Source: Caballeronia glathei (GTDB taxonomy: Bacteria > Pseudomonadota > Gammaproteobacteria > Burkholderiales > Burkholderiaceae). From it: 64,000 bases of DNA. The translations under genes and the position numbers were made by a program. The DNA is taken from positions 44,219-108,218 of the forward strand of contig NZ_JFHC01000022.1 of assembly GCF_000698595.1 (NCBI RefSeq), read 5' to 3'. The notes under the pieces were generated by a model, which was not told where the DNA came from, did not search any database, and saw only the letters and a list, made by a program, of their open reading frames with translations. Shown here in pieces: positions 26,108 through 35,209 of the stretch (its first letter is position 1; every line of letters starts with the position of its first letter).

Positions 26108-26887
26108 ATGACTCAAACACTCGGAGACATTGCTGCAATGACGTTTGTCCCAGATTTCAGTCCGCTGTTGCCCTACTGGCCCACGTTCCTGAAAGGCGCG
26201 TGGCTGACGCTCAAGATGACGAGCGTCGCCGTGTGCTTCGGCGTGATCGTCGGGATGCTGGTCGCGTTTGCGAAGCGGGCGAAGGTGCCCGTGCTGTCGC
26301 GCCTGTGCATCATCTATATCGAGTCCGTGCGCAATACGCCGTTTCTCGTGCAGATCTTTCTGCTCTATTTCGGCCTCGCCAGCATCGGCCTGCGCATGCC
26401 GACGTTCGCCGCCGCCACGCTCGCGATGACGATCAACATCGGCGCCTACGCCGCGGAGATCATCCGTGCGGGGCTGGAGTCGGTGCCGCGCGGGCAGATC
26501 GAAGCGGCCGAGTGCCTCGGGCTCTCGCGCTGGCGCATCGGCTGGCATGTGATGCTGCAGCCTTCCATCGAGAAGGTGTATCCGGCGCTGACGAGCCAGT
26601 TCCTGCTGATGATGCAGGCGTCCGCAATCGCGTCGCAGATCTCCGCGGAAGAACTGACGGCGGTCGCCAACACCGTGCAGTCGGATACGTTCCGTTCGCT
26701 CGAAACCTACATCGTGGTGGCAGCGCTCTACCTTGCGCTTTCGCTCCTGATCAAGCTGATCGCATGGGCGGTCGGCGAGCACGTGTTCAAGCGGCGGCGC
26801 GTGATCCGGCTCGCAGCGCGGCGTGCCGGCAAGGCGCCGTCCGATACCGCGCGCATCGACACCGTGATCCCCGGAGGTGCGGCATGA
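26108..26887 (+). CDS. ABC transporter permease, polar-amino-acid (HisM/GlnP) type
   Basis: This 259-residue inner-membrane protein has the HisMQ-type topology, with FLKGAWLTLKMTSVAV at the start and the cytoplasmic coupling loop EAAECLGLSRWRIGWHVMLQP. GGGGGAGAGG precedes the ATG. It overlaps the next permease gene by four bases. Two such permeases normally form a heterodimer with the ATPase. Its place after udh suggests that the substrate may be an acidic sugar rather than an amino acid, which is inference. Confidence 0.9.
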   Translation: MTQTLGDIAAMTFVPDFSPLLPYWPTFLKGAWLTLKMTSVAVCFGVIVGMLVAFAKRAKVPVLSRLCIIYIESVRNTPFLVQIFLLYFGLASIGLRMPTFAAATLAMTINIGAYAAEIIRAGLESVPRGQIEAAECLGLSRWRIGWHVMLQPSIEKVYPALTSQFLLMMQASAIASQISAEELTAVANTVQSDTFRSLETYIVVAALYLALSLLIKLIAWAVGEHVFKRRRVIRLAARRAGKAPSDTARIDTVIPGGAA

Positions 26888-27537
26888 GCGGCGGCTTCAC
26901 GGCAGCGCACCTGCTGTATCTGGTGCAGTCGATCTGGTGGACGCTCGTGCTGTCCGCGCTGGCGTTCGTGCTCGGCGGGATCGGCGGCTTTGGCGTGATG
27001 CTCGCGCGCATCTCGCCGCGCCGCTGGCTCTCGCGCACCGCGATGGTGTACATCGAGGCGATTCAGGGCATTCCGCTCCTGATCCTGCTCTTCATCGTGT
27101 ACTTCGGGCTTTCGGTGTACGGCTTTCAGGTGCCCGCGCTGGTCGCGGCGGGCATGGCGCTGATGGTCTACTCGAGCGCCTATCTCGGCGACATCTGGCG
27201 CGGCTGCGTGGAAGCCATGCCGAAGCCGCAGTGGGAAGCGGCCGAGTGCCTGTCGCTCACGCGCTGGCAGAGCCTGCGGCTCGTGATCATTCCGCAGGCG
27301 ATGCGCCTTGCCTTGCCGCCGACCGTCGGCTTTCTGGTGCAGGTGATCAAGATGACGTCACTCGCGTCGGTGATCGGTTTCATCGAACTGACGCGCGCGG
27401 GCCAGATCATCAACAACTCGATCTTCCAGCCGTTCCTCGTGTTCGGACTGGTAGGCGCTTTCTATTTCGTACTGTGCTATCCGCTCTCGCGCTGGAGCCA
27501 ATCGATGGAGAACAAGCTCAATGTCGGCAATCGTTAA
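26884..27537 (+). CDS. ABC transporter permease, polar-amino-acid (HisQ/GlnQ partner) type
   Basis: This 217-residue membrane protein is the second permease of the importer. Its coupling loop is WEAAECLSLTRWQSLRLVIIPQAMR, and the segment IYIEAIQGIPLLILLFIVYFG is typical of the family. The ATG at 26884 overlaps the upstream stop codon by four bases, and its 3' end overlaps the ATPase start by 17 bases. Such tight packing implies coupled translation and equal subunit amounts. Confidence 0.9.
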   Translation: MSGGFTAAHLLYLVQSIWWTLVLSALAFVLGGIGGFGVMLARISPRRWLSRTAMVYIEAIQGIPLLILLFIVYFGLSVYGFQVPALVAAGMALMVYSSAYLGDIWRGCVEAMPKPQWEAAECLSLTRWQSLRLVIIPQAMRLALPPTVGFLVQVIKMTSLASVIGFIELTRAGQIINNSIFQPFLVFGLVGAFYFVLCYPLSRWSQSMENKLNVGNR

Positions 27538-28249
27538 GCTCGGCGACGTGTACAAACGGTTCGGCTCGAACCAGGTATTGAAGGGTGTGTCGTTCGAGGT
27601 GATGAAGGGCGAGATGATCGCCGTGATCGGCGCAAGCGGCTCGGGCAAGAGCACCGCGCTGCGCTGCATAGACCGCCTCGAGACGATCGATCAGGGGGAA
27701 ATCGAAGTGTGCGGGATTCGCGTCGACGACCCGAATGTCGATCTGCACCGCCTGCGCCGCGAAGTCGGCATCGTGTTTCAGAGCTACAACCTGTTTCCTC
27801 ACCTGACGGTCGAAGAGAACATCATGCTCGCGCTGCGTCACGTGAAGAAGTGCTCGCGCGACGAAGCACGGGGCGTGGCGATGAAGGTGCTCGAACAGGT
27901 CGGTCTCGCACAGAAGGCCGATGCCTACCCCGAGCAGCTTTCGGGCGGACAGCAGCAGCGCGTCGCGATTGCGCGCTCGCTCGCGATGTCGCCGAAAGTG
28001 ATGCTGTTCGACGAAGTGACGTCGGCGCTCGATCCGCAACTGACGGGCGAAGTGCTGCGCGTGATGGAGGATCTCGCCGCGGACGGCATGACGATGCTGC
28101 TCGTCACGCAAGAGATGGCGTTCGCCAAGCGCGTCGCCGACCGCATCATCTACATGCATCAGGGCAAGGTCTGGGAAGTCGGCGACGGCAGCATGCTCGA
28201 CGCACCGCGAACGCCCGAATTGCGTGCCTTTCTCGACAACGGCCTGTAA
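27521..28249 (+). CDS. ABC transporter ATP-binding protein, polar-amino-acid type
   Basis: This 242-residue ATPase has Walker A GASGSGKST, a Q-loop in VFQSYNLFPH, the signature LSGGQQQR, Walker B VMLFDEVTSALD and the switch His in LLVTQEM followed by AFAKRVADR. The family usually has THEM here; the Gln replacing His in VTQEM would be the switch residue and is worth noting. It is 242 residues, the usual length. It energises the two permeases encoded directly upstream. Confidence 0.88.
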   Translation: MSAIVKLGDVYKRFGSNQVLKGVSFEVMKGEMIAVIGASGSGKSTALRCIDRLETIDQGEIEVCGIRVDDPNVDLHRLRREVGIVFQSYNLFPHLTVEENIMLALRHVKKCSRDEARGVAMKVLEQVGLAQKADAYPEQLSGGQQQRVAIARSLAMSPKVMLFDEVTSALDPQLTGEVLRVMEDLAADGMTMLLVTQEMAFAKRVADRIIYMHQGKVWEVGDGSMLDAPRTPELRAFLDNGL

Positions 28250-28290
28250 CGGCCCGACGTTTTTTTTTATCGATAACAACGGAGACAGAC

Positions 28291-29085
28291 TTGAAAGCGA
28301 ACCGATTCATTGCACGCACCTGCGTGACGGCCCTCCTGCTCGCGGGCGTGGTGCAGGGCGCGCTGGCCGATCAACTCGACGACATCAAGAAGGCCGGCGT
28401 GGTGCGCGTGGCGATCGCGATGGGCACGCCGCTCTTCAGCTACGCGGACGCCAACCTGAAGCCGGCGGGCTCGGACGTCGACACCGCCGCCGCGCTCGCG
28501 AAAGACCTGGGCGTGAAGCTCGAACTCGTGCAGATCACGAACGCGGCGCGCGTGCCGACGTTGCAGGCGAAGCGCGCGGACCTGGTCATCGCCGACCTGT
28601 CGATTACGCCGGAGCGCGCGAAGGTGGTCGACTTTTCGATTCCGTATGCGGTGATCACGATCATCGTGGGCGGCACGAACAATATCAAGGTGAAGGACTA
28701 CGCGGACCTCGACGGCAAGATGATCGGCCTCACGCGCGCAACGGTGAACGACACGCTCACGACGCAGCTCGCGAAGGGCGCGCAGATCCAGCGCTATGAA
28801 GACGACGCGACGCTCATCACGTCCATGGTGACGGGGCAGATCGACGTGTTCTCGAGCACGCCGTCCAATCTGCAGGAGATGCAGCGGCGCGCGCCGGGCC
28901 GCCATATCGAACTGAAGTTCGAGCAGAAGAACTTCGATCTCGGCATCGCGATGAACAAGGACGAGCCGAAGCTGAAGGACTGGGTCAACAAGTGGGTCAG
29001 CACGAACATGAAGAACGGCAACCTCAACGCGATCTACAAGAAGTATCACGGTCGTGATCTGCCCGAGAGCGTAGCCAAGGGCTGA
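28291..29085 (+). CDS. ABC transporter periplasmic solute-binding protein, family 3
   Basis: This 264-residue protein has a signal peptide (RTCVTALLLAGVVQGALA, cleavage near residue 27) followed by a family-3 binding domain (GVVRVAIAMGTPLFSYAD; ADLSITPERAKVVDFSIPY). It captures the substrate in the periplasm for the upstream permease/ATPase set. Translation appears to start at TTG (28291), preceded by GGAGACAGAC. The binding pocket residues typical for the amino-acid alpha-carboxylate, such as the Arg after GxGxxxx, are not obvious, so a non-amino-acid substrate is possible. Confidence 0.87.
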   Translation: MKANRFIARTCVTALLLAGVVQGALADQLDDIKKAGVVRVAIAMGTPLFSYADANLKPAGSDVDTAAALAKDLGVKLELVQITNAARVPTLQAKRADLVIADLSITPERAKVVDFSIPYAVITIIVGGTNNIKVKDYADLDGKMIGLTRATVNDTLTTQLAKGAQIQRYEDDATLITSMVTGQIDVFSSTPSNLQEMQRRAPGRHIELKFEQKNFDLGIAMNKDEPKLKDWVNKWVSTNMKNGNLNAIYKKYHGRDLPESVAKG

Positions 29086-29097
29086 GCGTCGATCGAT

Positions 29098-29132
29098 GCG
29101 CAGACGGGGACTTGTGCAGGCCCCGTCTGCGC
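29098..29132 (+). terminator. Strong hairpin after the udh/ABC operon
   Basis: GCGCAGACGGGG (29098-29109) pairs perfectly with CCCCGTCTGCGC (29121-29132) around an 11-base loop, 12 bases after the stop codon of the binding-protein gene. There is no U-tract. It is placed to end or protect the operon transcript. The rest of the gap to 29383 shows no gene. Confidence 0.65.
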
Positions 29133-29383
29133 GACGGGCGCTCAAGGCGCGCGGCGCCTTCGGCCGCAATGGCCGCGCCGGTTGCCTTCCATCAGGTCTA
29201 TTGCCCCGAATGGGTCGATGCCCAGGCGGCGCGGACCTCGCGCCGCCTCGGCTTGCCATGCCGCCGAACACGGCGCGACGCTCCTCACCACCCACTTTCC
29301 GGACACGTCGGCAGGGCGTATCGAACGTCAGGGCCATGCAGCGTATTCGTGGGCGTTCGCACGAGAGGACGCAACGGTCTTCG

Positions 29384-30340
29384 CTAGCGCGTTGCTGACG
29401 CACCGCCCGGGAAGGGTTCAGTCGCTGGCTGGACCCACCGCTCGTAGTCCTCCGCCTCCTTGACGAGCCACTCCTCGAAGGCGACGAGTTGCGGGGACTT
29501 GGAACTCACCTGCGAACAGGCCAGATAGTAGCCGCCCGGTGTGGACACCTGCAGGTCGAAGGGCGCCACGAGCCGCCCGGTGCGAAGGTCGTCCTCGATC
29601 AGCGCGCGCACCGCGATCACCACGCCGAGGTCGTCGATGGCGCCCTGGTACGCCAGTGCCGCGTTGTCGAAGTCGATACTGCCGGGACTGTCCAGCTCGG
29701 TGATGCCTGCTTCGATGAGCCAGCGCGACCAGTCCATCGGACGATGCCGCGACGAGAGCAGCGCATGGCGCGCCAGGTCCTTGGGGCAGCGCAAGCCCGG
29801 TTCCCGCTTCAGCAGATTCGGGCTGCATACCGGCATCAGCACTTCGCGGAACAGCCGGTGCTGGCCGGAATCGACTGGCGGAAAGGGATGCGAGTGCACC
29901 GACACGTCCACGTCTTCCTGACGGAAATTTGCCGGCTCATGCGAGGTCGTCACCTGAAGCTCGATGCCGGGATGCATCGACTGGAATCGCGTCAGTCGCG
30001 GCACGAGCCAGCGCATGGCAAACGTGGGCGGCACCTTGAGGCGCAGCACCGAGCCTTCTGTCTGATCGCGTGCCTCACGCGTCGCGTAATCGATCTGGTC
30101 GAATGCAACGCTCAGCGCGCGGATGTAGGCCTCGCCCTTGCGAGTCAGCTCTATTCCGCGATGTGTCCGCAGGAAGAGCTTGACGCCGAGCCAGTCCTCG
30201 AGCGATGACACATGCCGGCTCACGGCCCCCTGTGTCACGAGCAGCTCCTTCGCAGCGCCGGTGAAGCTCGAGTAACGTCCTGATGCTTCGAACGCGCGTA
30301 GTGCATTGAGCGGTGGAAGTTTTCGTCGCATGGCTCGCAT
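29384..30340 (-). CDS. LysR-family transcriptional regulator, GcvA-like
   Basis: This 318-residue regulator begins with the GcvA-type N-terminus (RKLPPLNALRAFEASGRYSSFTGAAKELLVTQGAVSRHV, split over two helices). The effector domain contains FAMRWLVPRLTRFQ, a hallmark of that subgroup. ATGs at 30340 and 30331 are both possible. It diverges from the leuC-type gene at 30469 with 128 bases between, and is therefore the probable regulator of the nine-gene operon that follows. Confidence 0.9.
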   Translation of the reverse strand: MRAMRRKLPPLNALRAFEASGRYSSFTGAAKELLVTQGAVSRHVSSLEDWLGVKLFLRTHRGIELTRKGEAYIRALSVAFDQIDYATREARDQTEGSVLRLKVPPTFAMRWLVPRLTRFQSMHPGIELQVTTSHEPANFRQEDVDVSVHSHPFPPVDSGQHRLFREVLMPVCSPNLLKREPGLRCPKDLARHALLSSRHRPMDWSRWLIEAGITELDSPGSIDFDNAALAYQGAIDDLGVVIAVRALIEDDLRTGRLVAPFDLQVSTPGGYYLACSQVSSKSPQLVAFEEWLVKEAEDYERWVQPATEPFPGGASATR

Positions 30341-30349
30341 GAGGATTTC

Positions 30350-30364
30350 TCATGCCGCCCATGA
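30350..30364. promoter_or_regulatory. Inverted repeat in the LysR/leuC divergent region
   Basis: TCATG-CCGCC-CATGA is a perfect 5-5-5 inverted repeat located 10 bases from the LysR start codon and 105 bases before the leuC-type start. It has the T-N13-A outline of LysR sites and is a candidate autoregulatory and activator site. Confidence 0.5.
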
Positions 30365-30468
30365 TATATCGATCGTTGCAAACGAGGTAGAACTGCCTAT
30401 GATCGTCTCACCGGCGCGAACTCATGCGCATCGGCGCCCCCGCGGCGCCGGCAGAAGGAGACATCGAA

Positions 30469-31899
30469 GTGACATTGACGACCCCGGCGCCCCGGACGCT
30501 TTTCGACAAGATATGGAGCGGGCATCACGTCCTCGAACGTGAAGACGGCCAGAGCCTGCTCTACGTCGACAGCCACTTTCTCCAGGACGGATCGGCGCCC
30601 GCCTTCGAAATGCTGCGCCAGCGCGGCTTGCAGGCCCATGCGCCTCGACGCGCCTTTGCGACCCCCGACCACTACGTGCCGACGCGCGGCCGCGACCTGA
30701 CGAGCATCGCCGACCCCGAGAAGCGCGCGATGGCCAACGCGCTGCGCGACGACAGCAAACGATTCGGCATCACCTATTTCGGCCTCGACGACATCCGTCA
30801 GGGCATCGTTCACGTGGTGGCGCCGGAGCAGGGACTCAGCCGGCCCGGCATGCTGATCGTGTGCGGCGACAGCCACACGTCGACGCACGGCGCGGTGGGC
30901 GCGCTCGCCTTCGGCATCGGCGCGACCGAGGTGGCCCACGTGCTCGCGACGCAGTCGCTCTGGCAGCGCAAGCCGAAGGCGCTGCGCATCACGCTCGAGG
31001 GCAGGCTCGGCCAGGGTGTGGGCGCGAAGGACGTCATTCTCGCGATCATCGCGAAGATCGGCGCAGGCGGCGCGACGGGGCACGTGATCGAATACGCGGG
31101 CCCCGTGATGCGCGGCATGTCGATGGAAGGCCGGTTCACCGTCTGCAACATGTCGATCGAAGCGGGCGCACGCGCGGGAATGATCGCGCCCGACGACACG
31201 ACCTTCAACTATCTCTCAGGCAAGCCGTTCGCACCGCAGGCCGAGCGCTGGGACCAGGAGGTCTCGCGCTGGCGCGCGCTCGCATCGGACCCGGGTGCGT
31301 CGTTCGACAAGGAAGTATCGATCGACGTGAGCAGCCTGCGGCCGATGGTCACCTGGGGCAACAGCCCCGAGGACGCGCTGCCCATCGACGGTCGCGTACC
31401 GGACCCGGCAACGGCGCCGAATGCGGAACGCAAGGTGTCGATGCAGCGCGCCCTGGATTACATGGGCCTGACACCGGGCATGCCGATGGATGGCCTGAAG
31501 ATCGACCGCGCGTTCATCGGCTCGTGCACGAATGGCCGCATCGAGGACCTGAAGGCTGCCGCCGCCGTGGTGAAGGGCCGCAAGGTCGCGCGATCGGTAG
31601 AGGCGTGGGTCGTGCCGGGATCGGGGCTCGTCAAGCAGGAAGCCGAAGCGCTGGGGCTCGACCGGGTCTTCACGGACGCGGGTTTTCAATGGCGTGAGGC
31701 GGGCTGTTCCATGTGCCTCGGCACGAACGGCGACACGGTCGCCCCCGGCGAGCGCAGCGCGTCCACCACGAATCGCAACTTCGTCGGGCGGCAGGGACCG
31801 GGGTCGCGCACGCATCTGATGAGTCCCGCCATGGTTGCCGCCGCGGCGCTGAACGGTCATCTCACCGATGTGCGGCCCATGCTTGCGGAGGCAAACTGA
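30469..31899 (+). CDS. leuC: 3-isopropylmalate dehydratase large subunit paralogue (LeuC-like)
   Basis: This 476-residue protein is the large, [4Fe-4S]-containing subunit of an aconitase-type isomerase. The three cluster cysteines are present in GSCTNGR and in GCSMCLGTN, and the substrate loop GDSHTSTHGAVGALAFGIG is intact. The GTG start at 30469 follows AGAAGGAG with 8-base spacing; an upstream ATG at 30424 has no ribosome site. The cluster loop reads CLGTNGD where biosynthetic LeuC has CLAMN. Together with the catabolic neighbours (two transporters, lactonase, SDR) this argues for a substrate other than isopropylmalate. The gene overlaps leuD. Confidence 0.85.
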   Translation: MTLTTPAPRTLFDKIWSGHHVLEREDGQSLLYVDSHFLQDGSAPAFEMLRQRGLQAHAPRRAFATPDHYVPTRGRDLTSIADPEKRAMANALRDDSKRFGITYFGLDDIRQGIVHVVAPEQGLSRPGMLIVCGDSHTSTHGAVGALAFGIGATEVAHVLATQSLWQRKPKALRITLEGRLGQGVGAKDVILAIIAKIGAGGATGHVIEYAGPVMRGMSMEGRFTVCNMSIEAGARAGMIAPDDTTFNYLSGKPFAPQAERWDQEVSRWRALASDPGASFDKEVSIDVSSLRPMVTWGNSPEDALPIDGRVPDPATAPNAERKVSMQRALDYMGLTPGMPMDGLKIDRAFIGSCTNGRIEDLKAAAAVVKGRKVARSVEAWVVPGSGLVKQEAEALGLDRVFTDAGFQWREAGCSMCLGTNGDTVAPGERSASTTNRNFVGRQGPGSRTHLMSPAMVAAAALNGHLTDVRPMLAEAN

Positions 31900-32489
31900 T
31901 GGAACCGTTCGTCTGTCTGGACGCCGTCGCCCTGCCCATCGCGCGGCCCAACTTCGATACCGATCAGATCCTTCCAGCCCGCTATCTGCAAAAGCCTCGC
32001 TCCGACAACTTCGGCGATTACCTGTTTCGCGATCTGCGTTCCCGCCCGGATGGCTCCGAGGCCGAAGACTTCGTCCTGAATGTTCCCGCCTACCGGTCGG
32101 CCCGCATCGTGGTCGCGAAGGAGAACTTCGCCTGCGGGTCGTCACGCGAGCACGCGGTGTGGGCGCTCCATGACTACGGCGTGCGTGCCGTGATCGCACC
32201 GAGCGTCGGCGATATCTTCGCGTCCAACGCGTCGAAGAATGGCCTGCTGGTCGTGTTGCTGCCCGCGGACGCGGTGGCCGGCATGCTCCGCAGGATCGAG
32301 GCACAGCCGGGACTGCACGTCGTCGTCGATCTGGAGGGTCAGACGGTATCCACGCCCGACGGCGTGTCCCACGGGTTCGCGATCGACGCATACCAGAAGC
32401 GCTGCCTGAGCGAAGGTCTCGACGAACTCGGCCACACCCTGACGCAACTCGACCGGATCAGGGAATTCGAGCGCCGCTACGCGTATTGA
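31899..32489 (+). CDS. leuD: 3-isopropylmalate dehydratase small subunit paralogue (LeuD-like)
   Basis: This 196-residue protein is the swivelling small subunit that pairs with the LeuC-like subunit. [13 protein letters not shown] and [16 protein letters not shown] are the family's substrate-contact motifs. The start codon overlaps the leuC stop (TGATG), so translation is coupled. Its N-terminus ([16 protein letters not shown]) is close to LeuD, but the loop after [12 protein letters not shown] differs from the biosynthetic form (normally FLKSI.RTGFG), a region that helps select the substrate side chain. Confidence 0.85.
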   Translation: MEPFVCLDAVALPIARPNFDTDQILPARYLQKPRSDNFGDYLFRDLRSRPDGSEAEDFVLNVPAYRSARIVVAKENFACGSSREHAVWALHDYGVRAVIAPSVGDIFASNASKNGLLVVLLPADAVAGMLRRIEAQPGLHVVVDLEGQTVSTPDGVSHGFAIDAYQKRCLSEGLDELGHTLTQLDRIREFERRYAY

Positions 32490-32529
32490 ACGGCGGATCA
32501 CGAAACACTCAGATATCAAAGGACACAAC

Positions 32530-33594
32530 ATGAAAGTTGCCGTGCTCGCTGGCGATGGAATCGGAAAGGAAGTCACCGCGGAAGCCCTGAGGGTATTGCA
32601 GGCCGTGGTTCCGAAAAGCGCCGCGCTCGAAATCGCACACGCGCCCATCGGCGGCGCGGGCGTGGAAGCGGCCGGCGATCCGTTGCCCTCCGCCACGCTC
32701 GAACTGGCCCGCAAGTCGGATGCGATCCTGTTCGGCGCGGCGGGCGAGCCAGGCGACGAGAAGATCCCGTTCGACATGCGCCCCGGCGCGAGCCTGCTGC
32801 GTCTTCGCAAGGCGCTCGGCCTCTTCGCCAACTTCCGGCCCGCGTTCCTGTTTCCCGAACTGGCGGACGCTTCGAGCCTCAAGCGCGAGATCGTCGATGG
32901 TCTGGACATCGTGATCCTGCGGGAGCTGACGGGCGACCTGTACTTCGGCGAGCCGCGCGGCGTCACGAACGAAGGCGGCGAGCGTGTCGGCATCAACACG
33001 ATGCGGTATTCGGAAAGCGAAGTGCGGCGTATCGGGCATGCGGCCTTCCGCGCTGCGCGCATGCGAAACCGCAAGGTCTGCTCGGTCGACAAGGCGAACG
33101 TCCTCGAGACGATGCAGCTCTGGCGCGACGTCATGACCGAGGTCGGCACGGAATACCCGGATGTCGAACTGACGCATACGTTCGTCGACGCGGCCGCGAT
33201 GATGCTGATGCGCAATCCGCGGCAATTCGACGTGATCGTGACCGGCAATGTGTTCGGCGACATCCTCTCGGACGCCGCCGCCATGCTGACGGGCTCGATC
33301 GGCATGCTGCCGTCGGCATCGCTCGGCAGCGGCCGCCTCGGACTGTATGAACCGGTGCATGGCACGGCGCCGGATATCGCGGGCAAGAACATCGCGAATC
33401 CGCTGGCGGCCATCCTGTCGGTGGAAATGATGCTTCGCCTCTCGTTCGACATGCAGGAGGCGGCGGCCCGGATCCGGCGCGCGGTGAGCGCGGTGCTGGC
33501 CGAGGGATACCGTACGGCGGACATCTACGAGCCCGGCACGAAGAGGGTGGGAACCCGCGAAATGGGAGACGCGATGCTCGCCGCGCTTCGCTGA
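32530..33594 (+). CDS. leuB: 3-isopropylmalate dehydrogenase paralogue (LeuB-like)
   Basis: This 354-residue NAD+-dependent beta-decarboxylating dehydrogenase carries [10 protein letters not shown], the substrate segment [30 protein letters not shown], and the metal Asp ligands in [12 protein letters not shown]. The family oxidises and decarboxylates a 2-hydroxy-3-substituted succinate (isopropylmalate, malate, tartrate). It completes an isomerase-dehydrogenase module identical in logic to leucine biosynthesis but placed in an uptake/catabolic operon. It starts 41 bases after leuD. Confidence 0.85.
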   Translation: MKVAVLAGDGIGKEVTAEALRVLQAVVPKSAALEIAHAPIGGAGVEAAGDPLPSATLELARKSDAILFGAAGEPGDEKIPFDMRPGASLLRLRKALGLFANFRPAFLFPELADASSLKREIVDGLDIVILRELTGDLYFGEPRGVTNEGGERVGINTMRYSESEVRRIGHAAFRAARMRNRKVCSVDKANVLETMQLWRDVMTEVGTEYPDVELTHTFVDAAAMMLMRNPRQFDVIVTGNVFGDILSDAAAMLTGSIGMLPSASLGSGRLGLYEPVHGTAPDIAGKNIANPLAAILSVEMMLRLSFDMQEAAARIRRAVSAVLAEGYRTADIYEPGTKRVGTREMGDAMLAALR

Positions 33595-33695
33595 GGGCTC
33601 GCGCCGCGGCGCGGACCGGTTCGCCCGCTCCATGTGCCGGCGACCTGAATACATAAATAACCACGGTGGCGATCGCACGCCGTGCGGAGACGACG

Positions 33696-35111
33696 ATGAC
33701 AGACATCTATGCCGACACGACGTTCGAGCAGGTGGACACGTATTCCGGACAAGTGGCGGCGCGGCTCGACCGGCTTCCCTTCACGCGCACGCTCTGGCGA
33801 CTGGTCTTTCTGATTTCCCTCGGCGGCGTCTTCGAGCTGTACGACCTCTTCATGACGGCCTACATCGCGCCGGGCCTCGTCAGGAGCGGGCTGTTCGGCA
33901 CCACGTCGGGCAGCTTCTTCGGCATCAGCGGCGTGGGCTTCTTCGTCTTCTGCACGTTCGCGGGAATGTGGCTCGGGTGCATGGTGTTCGGATCGGTCGC
34001 GGACCGGCTCGGGCGGCGCTCCATGTTCACGTTCTCGCTCATCTGGTATTCGCTGGCAACCGCCGCCATGGCGTGCCAGACGACAGCGGCAGGCGTGGAC
34101 CTGTGCCGCTTCATCGCGGCGATCGGCGTCGGGCTCGAACAGGTCACGATCGATACGTTTCTCACCGAACTCGTTCCGCCGCAGGGGCGCGGCAAGGCGT
34201 TCGCGTTCTATCAGTTCATCGAGTTTCTGATCGTGCCGGTCGTGGCGCTGCTCGGCTGGCTGCTCGTGCCGATCAGCCCCTTCGGCATCGACGGCTGGCG
34301 CTGGGTCGCGATGTTCGCCGCGGTGGGCGCCGTTGCTGCGTGGTGGCTGAGGCTCGGCCTGCCCGAAAGCCCGCGCTGGCTCTCGCTGCATGGGCGGGAG
34401 GGCGAGGCCGAGCGGATCATGCGCGACCTCGAAACGAAGATCGCGCGTGACATAGGCGCCACGGCCTTGCCGCCGGCGCCGCCTTCGGAGCCCGTCGTGG
34501 CCGACGGCAAATTCTCCGAACTGTTCAAGGCGCCTTACGGCAAGCGCACGCTGGTCCTTTCGCTGTTCAACCTGACCCAGACCATCGCGTTCTATGGCTT
34601 CGGCGCGTGGGTGCCGACCCTGCTGATCTCCAAGGGCATCCACGTCACCACGAGCCTGCAATACGCGTTCATCATCGCGCTGGCGAATCCGGTCGGGCCG
34701 CTGCTCGGCATCTGGATCGCGGACAGGATGGAGCGCAAATGGCAGATCGTCTCGGCGGGCGTGGGTATCGGCATCTTCATGATGTTCTTCGCGAAGCAGA
34801 CCAGCCCTGCCTGGATCATCGTGTTCGGCGTGCTGGTCACGCTGTTCAACAACTGGATCTCGTTCGTATTCCACGGCTTTCAGGCGGAGCAGTATCCCAC
34901 CCGCATCCGGGCGCGCGCGATCGGCTTCGTCTATTCGTGGAGCCGCGTGAGCGCCGCGCTGGCGGGGCTCCTGATCGGCTTTTTCCTTCATGAGGGCGGC
35001 ACCATGGGGGTTGCCATGTTCATCGGCGCGGCGATGCTGGTGATGGTCGTGGCCGTGGGCGGGTTCGGCCCGCGCACGCTCAACCGCAGTCTGGAAGAAC
35101 TGTCGCAGTGA
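33696..35111 (+). CDS. MFS transporter, MHS/sugar-porter-like organic acid carrier
   Basis: This 471-residue membrane protein starts its transmembrane core with LVFLISLGGVFELYDLFMTAYIAPGL, has the loop motif GSVADRLGRRSMF after segment 2, and a long cytoplasmic loop around residues 225-275. It resembles carriers of aromatic or dicarboxylic acids. GGAGACGACG precedes the ATG at 33696. It follows the leuB-like gene by 101 bases. Its co-occurrence in one operon with a separate ABC importer suggests two uptake systems for the same compound or for a compound and its breakdown product. Confidence 0.87.
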   Translation: MTDIYADTTFEQVDTYSGQVAARLDRLPFTRTLWRLVFLISLGGVFELYDLFMTAYIAPGLVRSGLFGTTSGSFFGISGVGFFVFCTFAGMWLGCMVFGSVADRLGRRSMFTFSLIWYSLATAAMACQTTAAGVDLCRFIAAIGVGLEQVTIDTFLTELVPPQGRGKAFAFYQFIEFLIVPVVALLGWLLVPISPFGIDGWRWVAMFAAVGAVAAWWLRLGLPESPRWLSLHGREGEAERIMRDLETKIARDIGATALPPAPPSEPVVADGKFSELFKAPYGKRTLVLSLFNLTQTIAFYGFGAWVPTLLISKGIHVTTSLQYAFIIALANPVGPLLGIWIADRMERKWQIVSAGVGIGIFMMFFAKQTSPAWIIVFGVLVTLFNNWISFVFHGFQAEQYPTRIRARAIGFVYSWSRVSAALAGLLIGFFLHEGGTMGVAMFIGAAMLVMVVAVGGFGPRTLNRSLEELSQ

Positions 35112-35124
35112 GCCCTGGAGCGTG

Positions 35125-35160
35125 ACGCCGGTCGGTATCGGCAACGCCGGCGACCGGCGT
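35125..35160 (+). other. Intercistronic hairpin
   Basis: ACGCCGGTCG (35125-35134) pairs with CGACCGGCGT (35151-35160) around a 16-base loop, between the MFS gene and the ABC ATPase gene. No U-tract follows. It may tune expression of the two halves of the operon or act as an mRNA stabiliser. Confidence 0.5.
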
Positions 35161-35209
35161 TCGCGGCGACCGCATGCATCGGCCGAACATCATGGAGAGA
35201 GACACCGTC

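Noticed and set aside
33525..35144. A 539-codon minus-strand frame
   Set aside because: Antisense to the MFS gene at 33696-35111; low-complexity charged composition and no domain.
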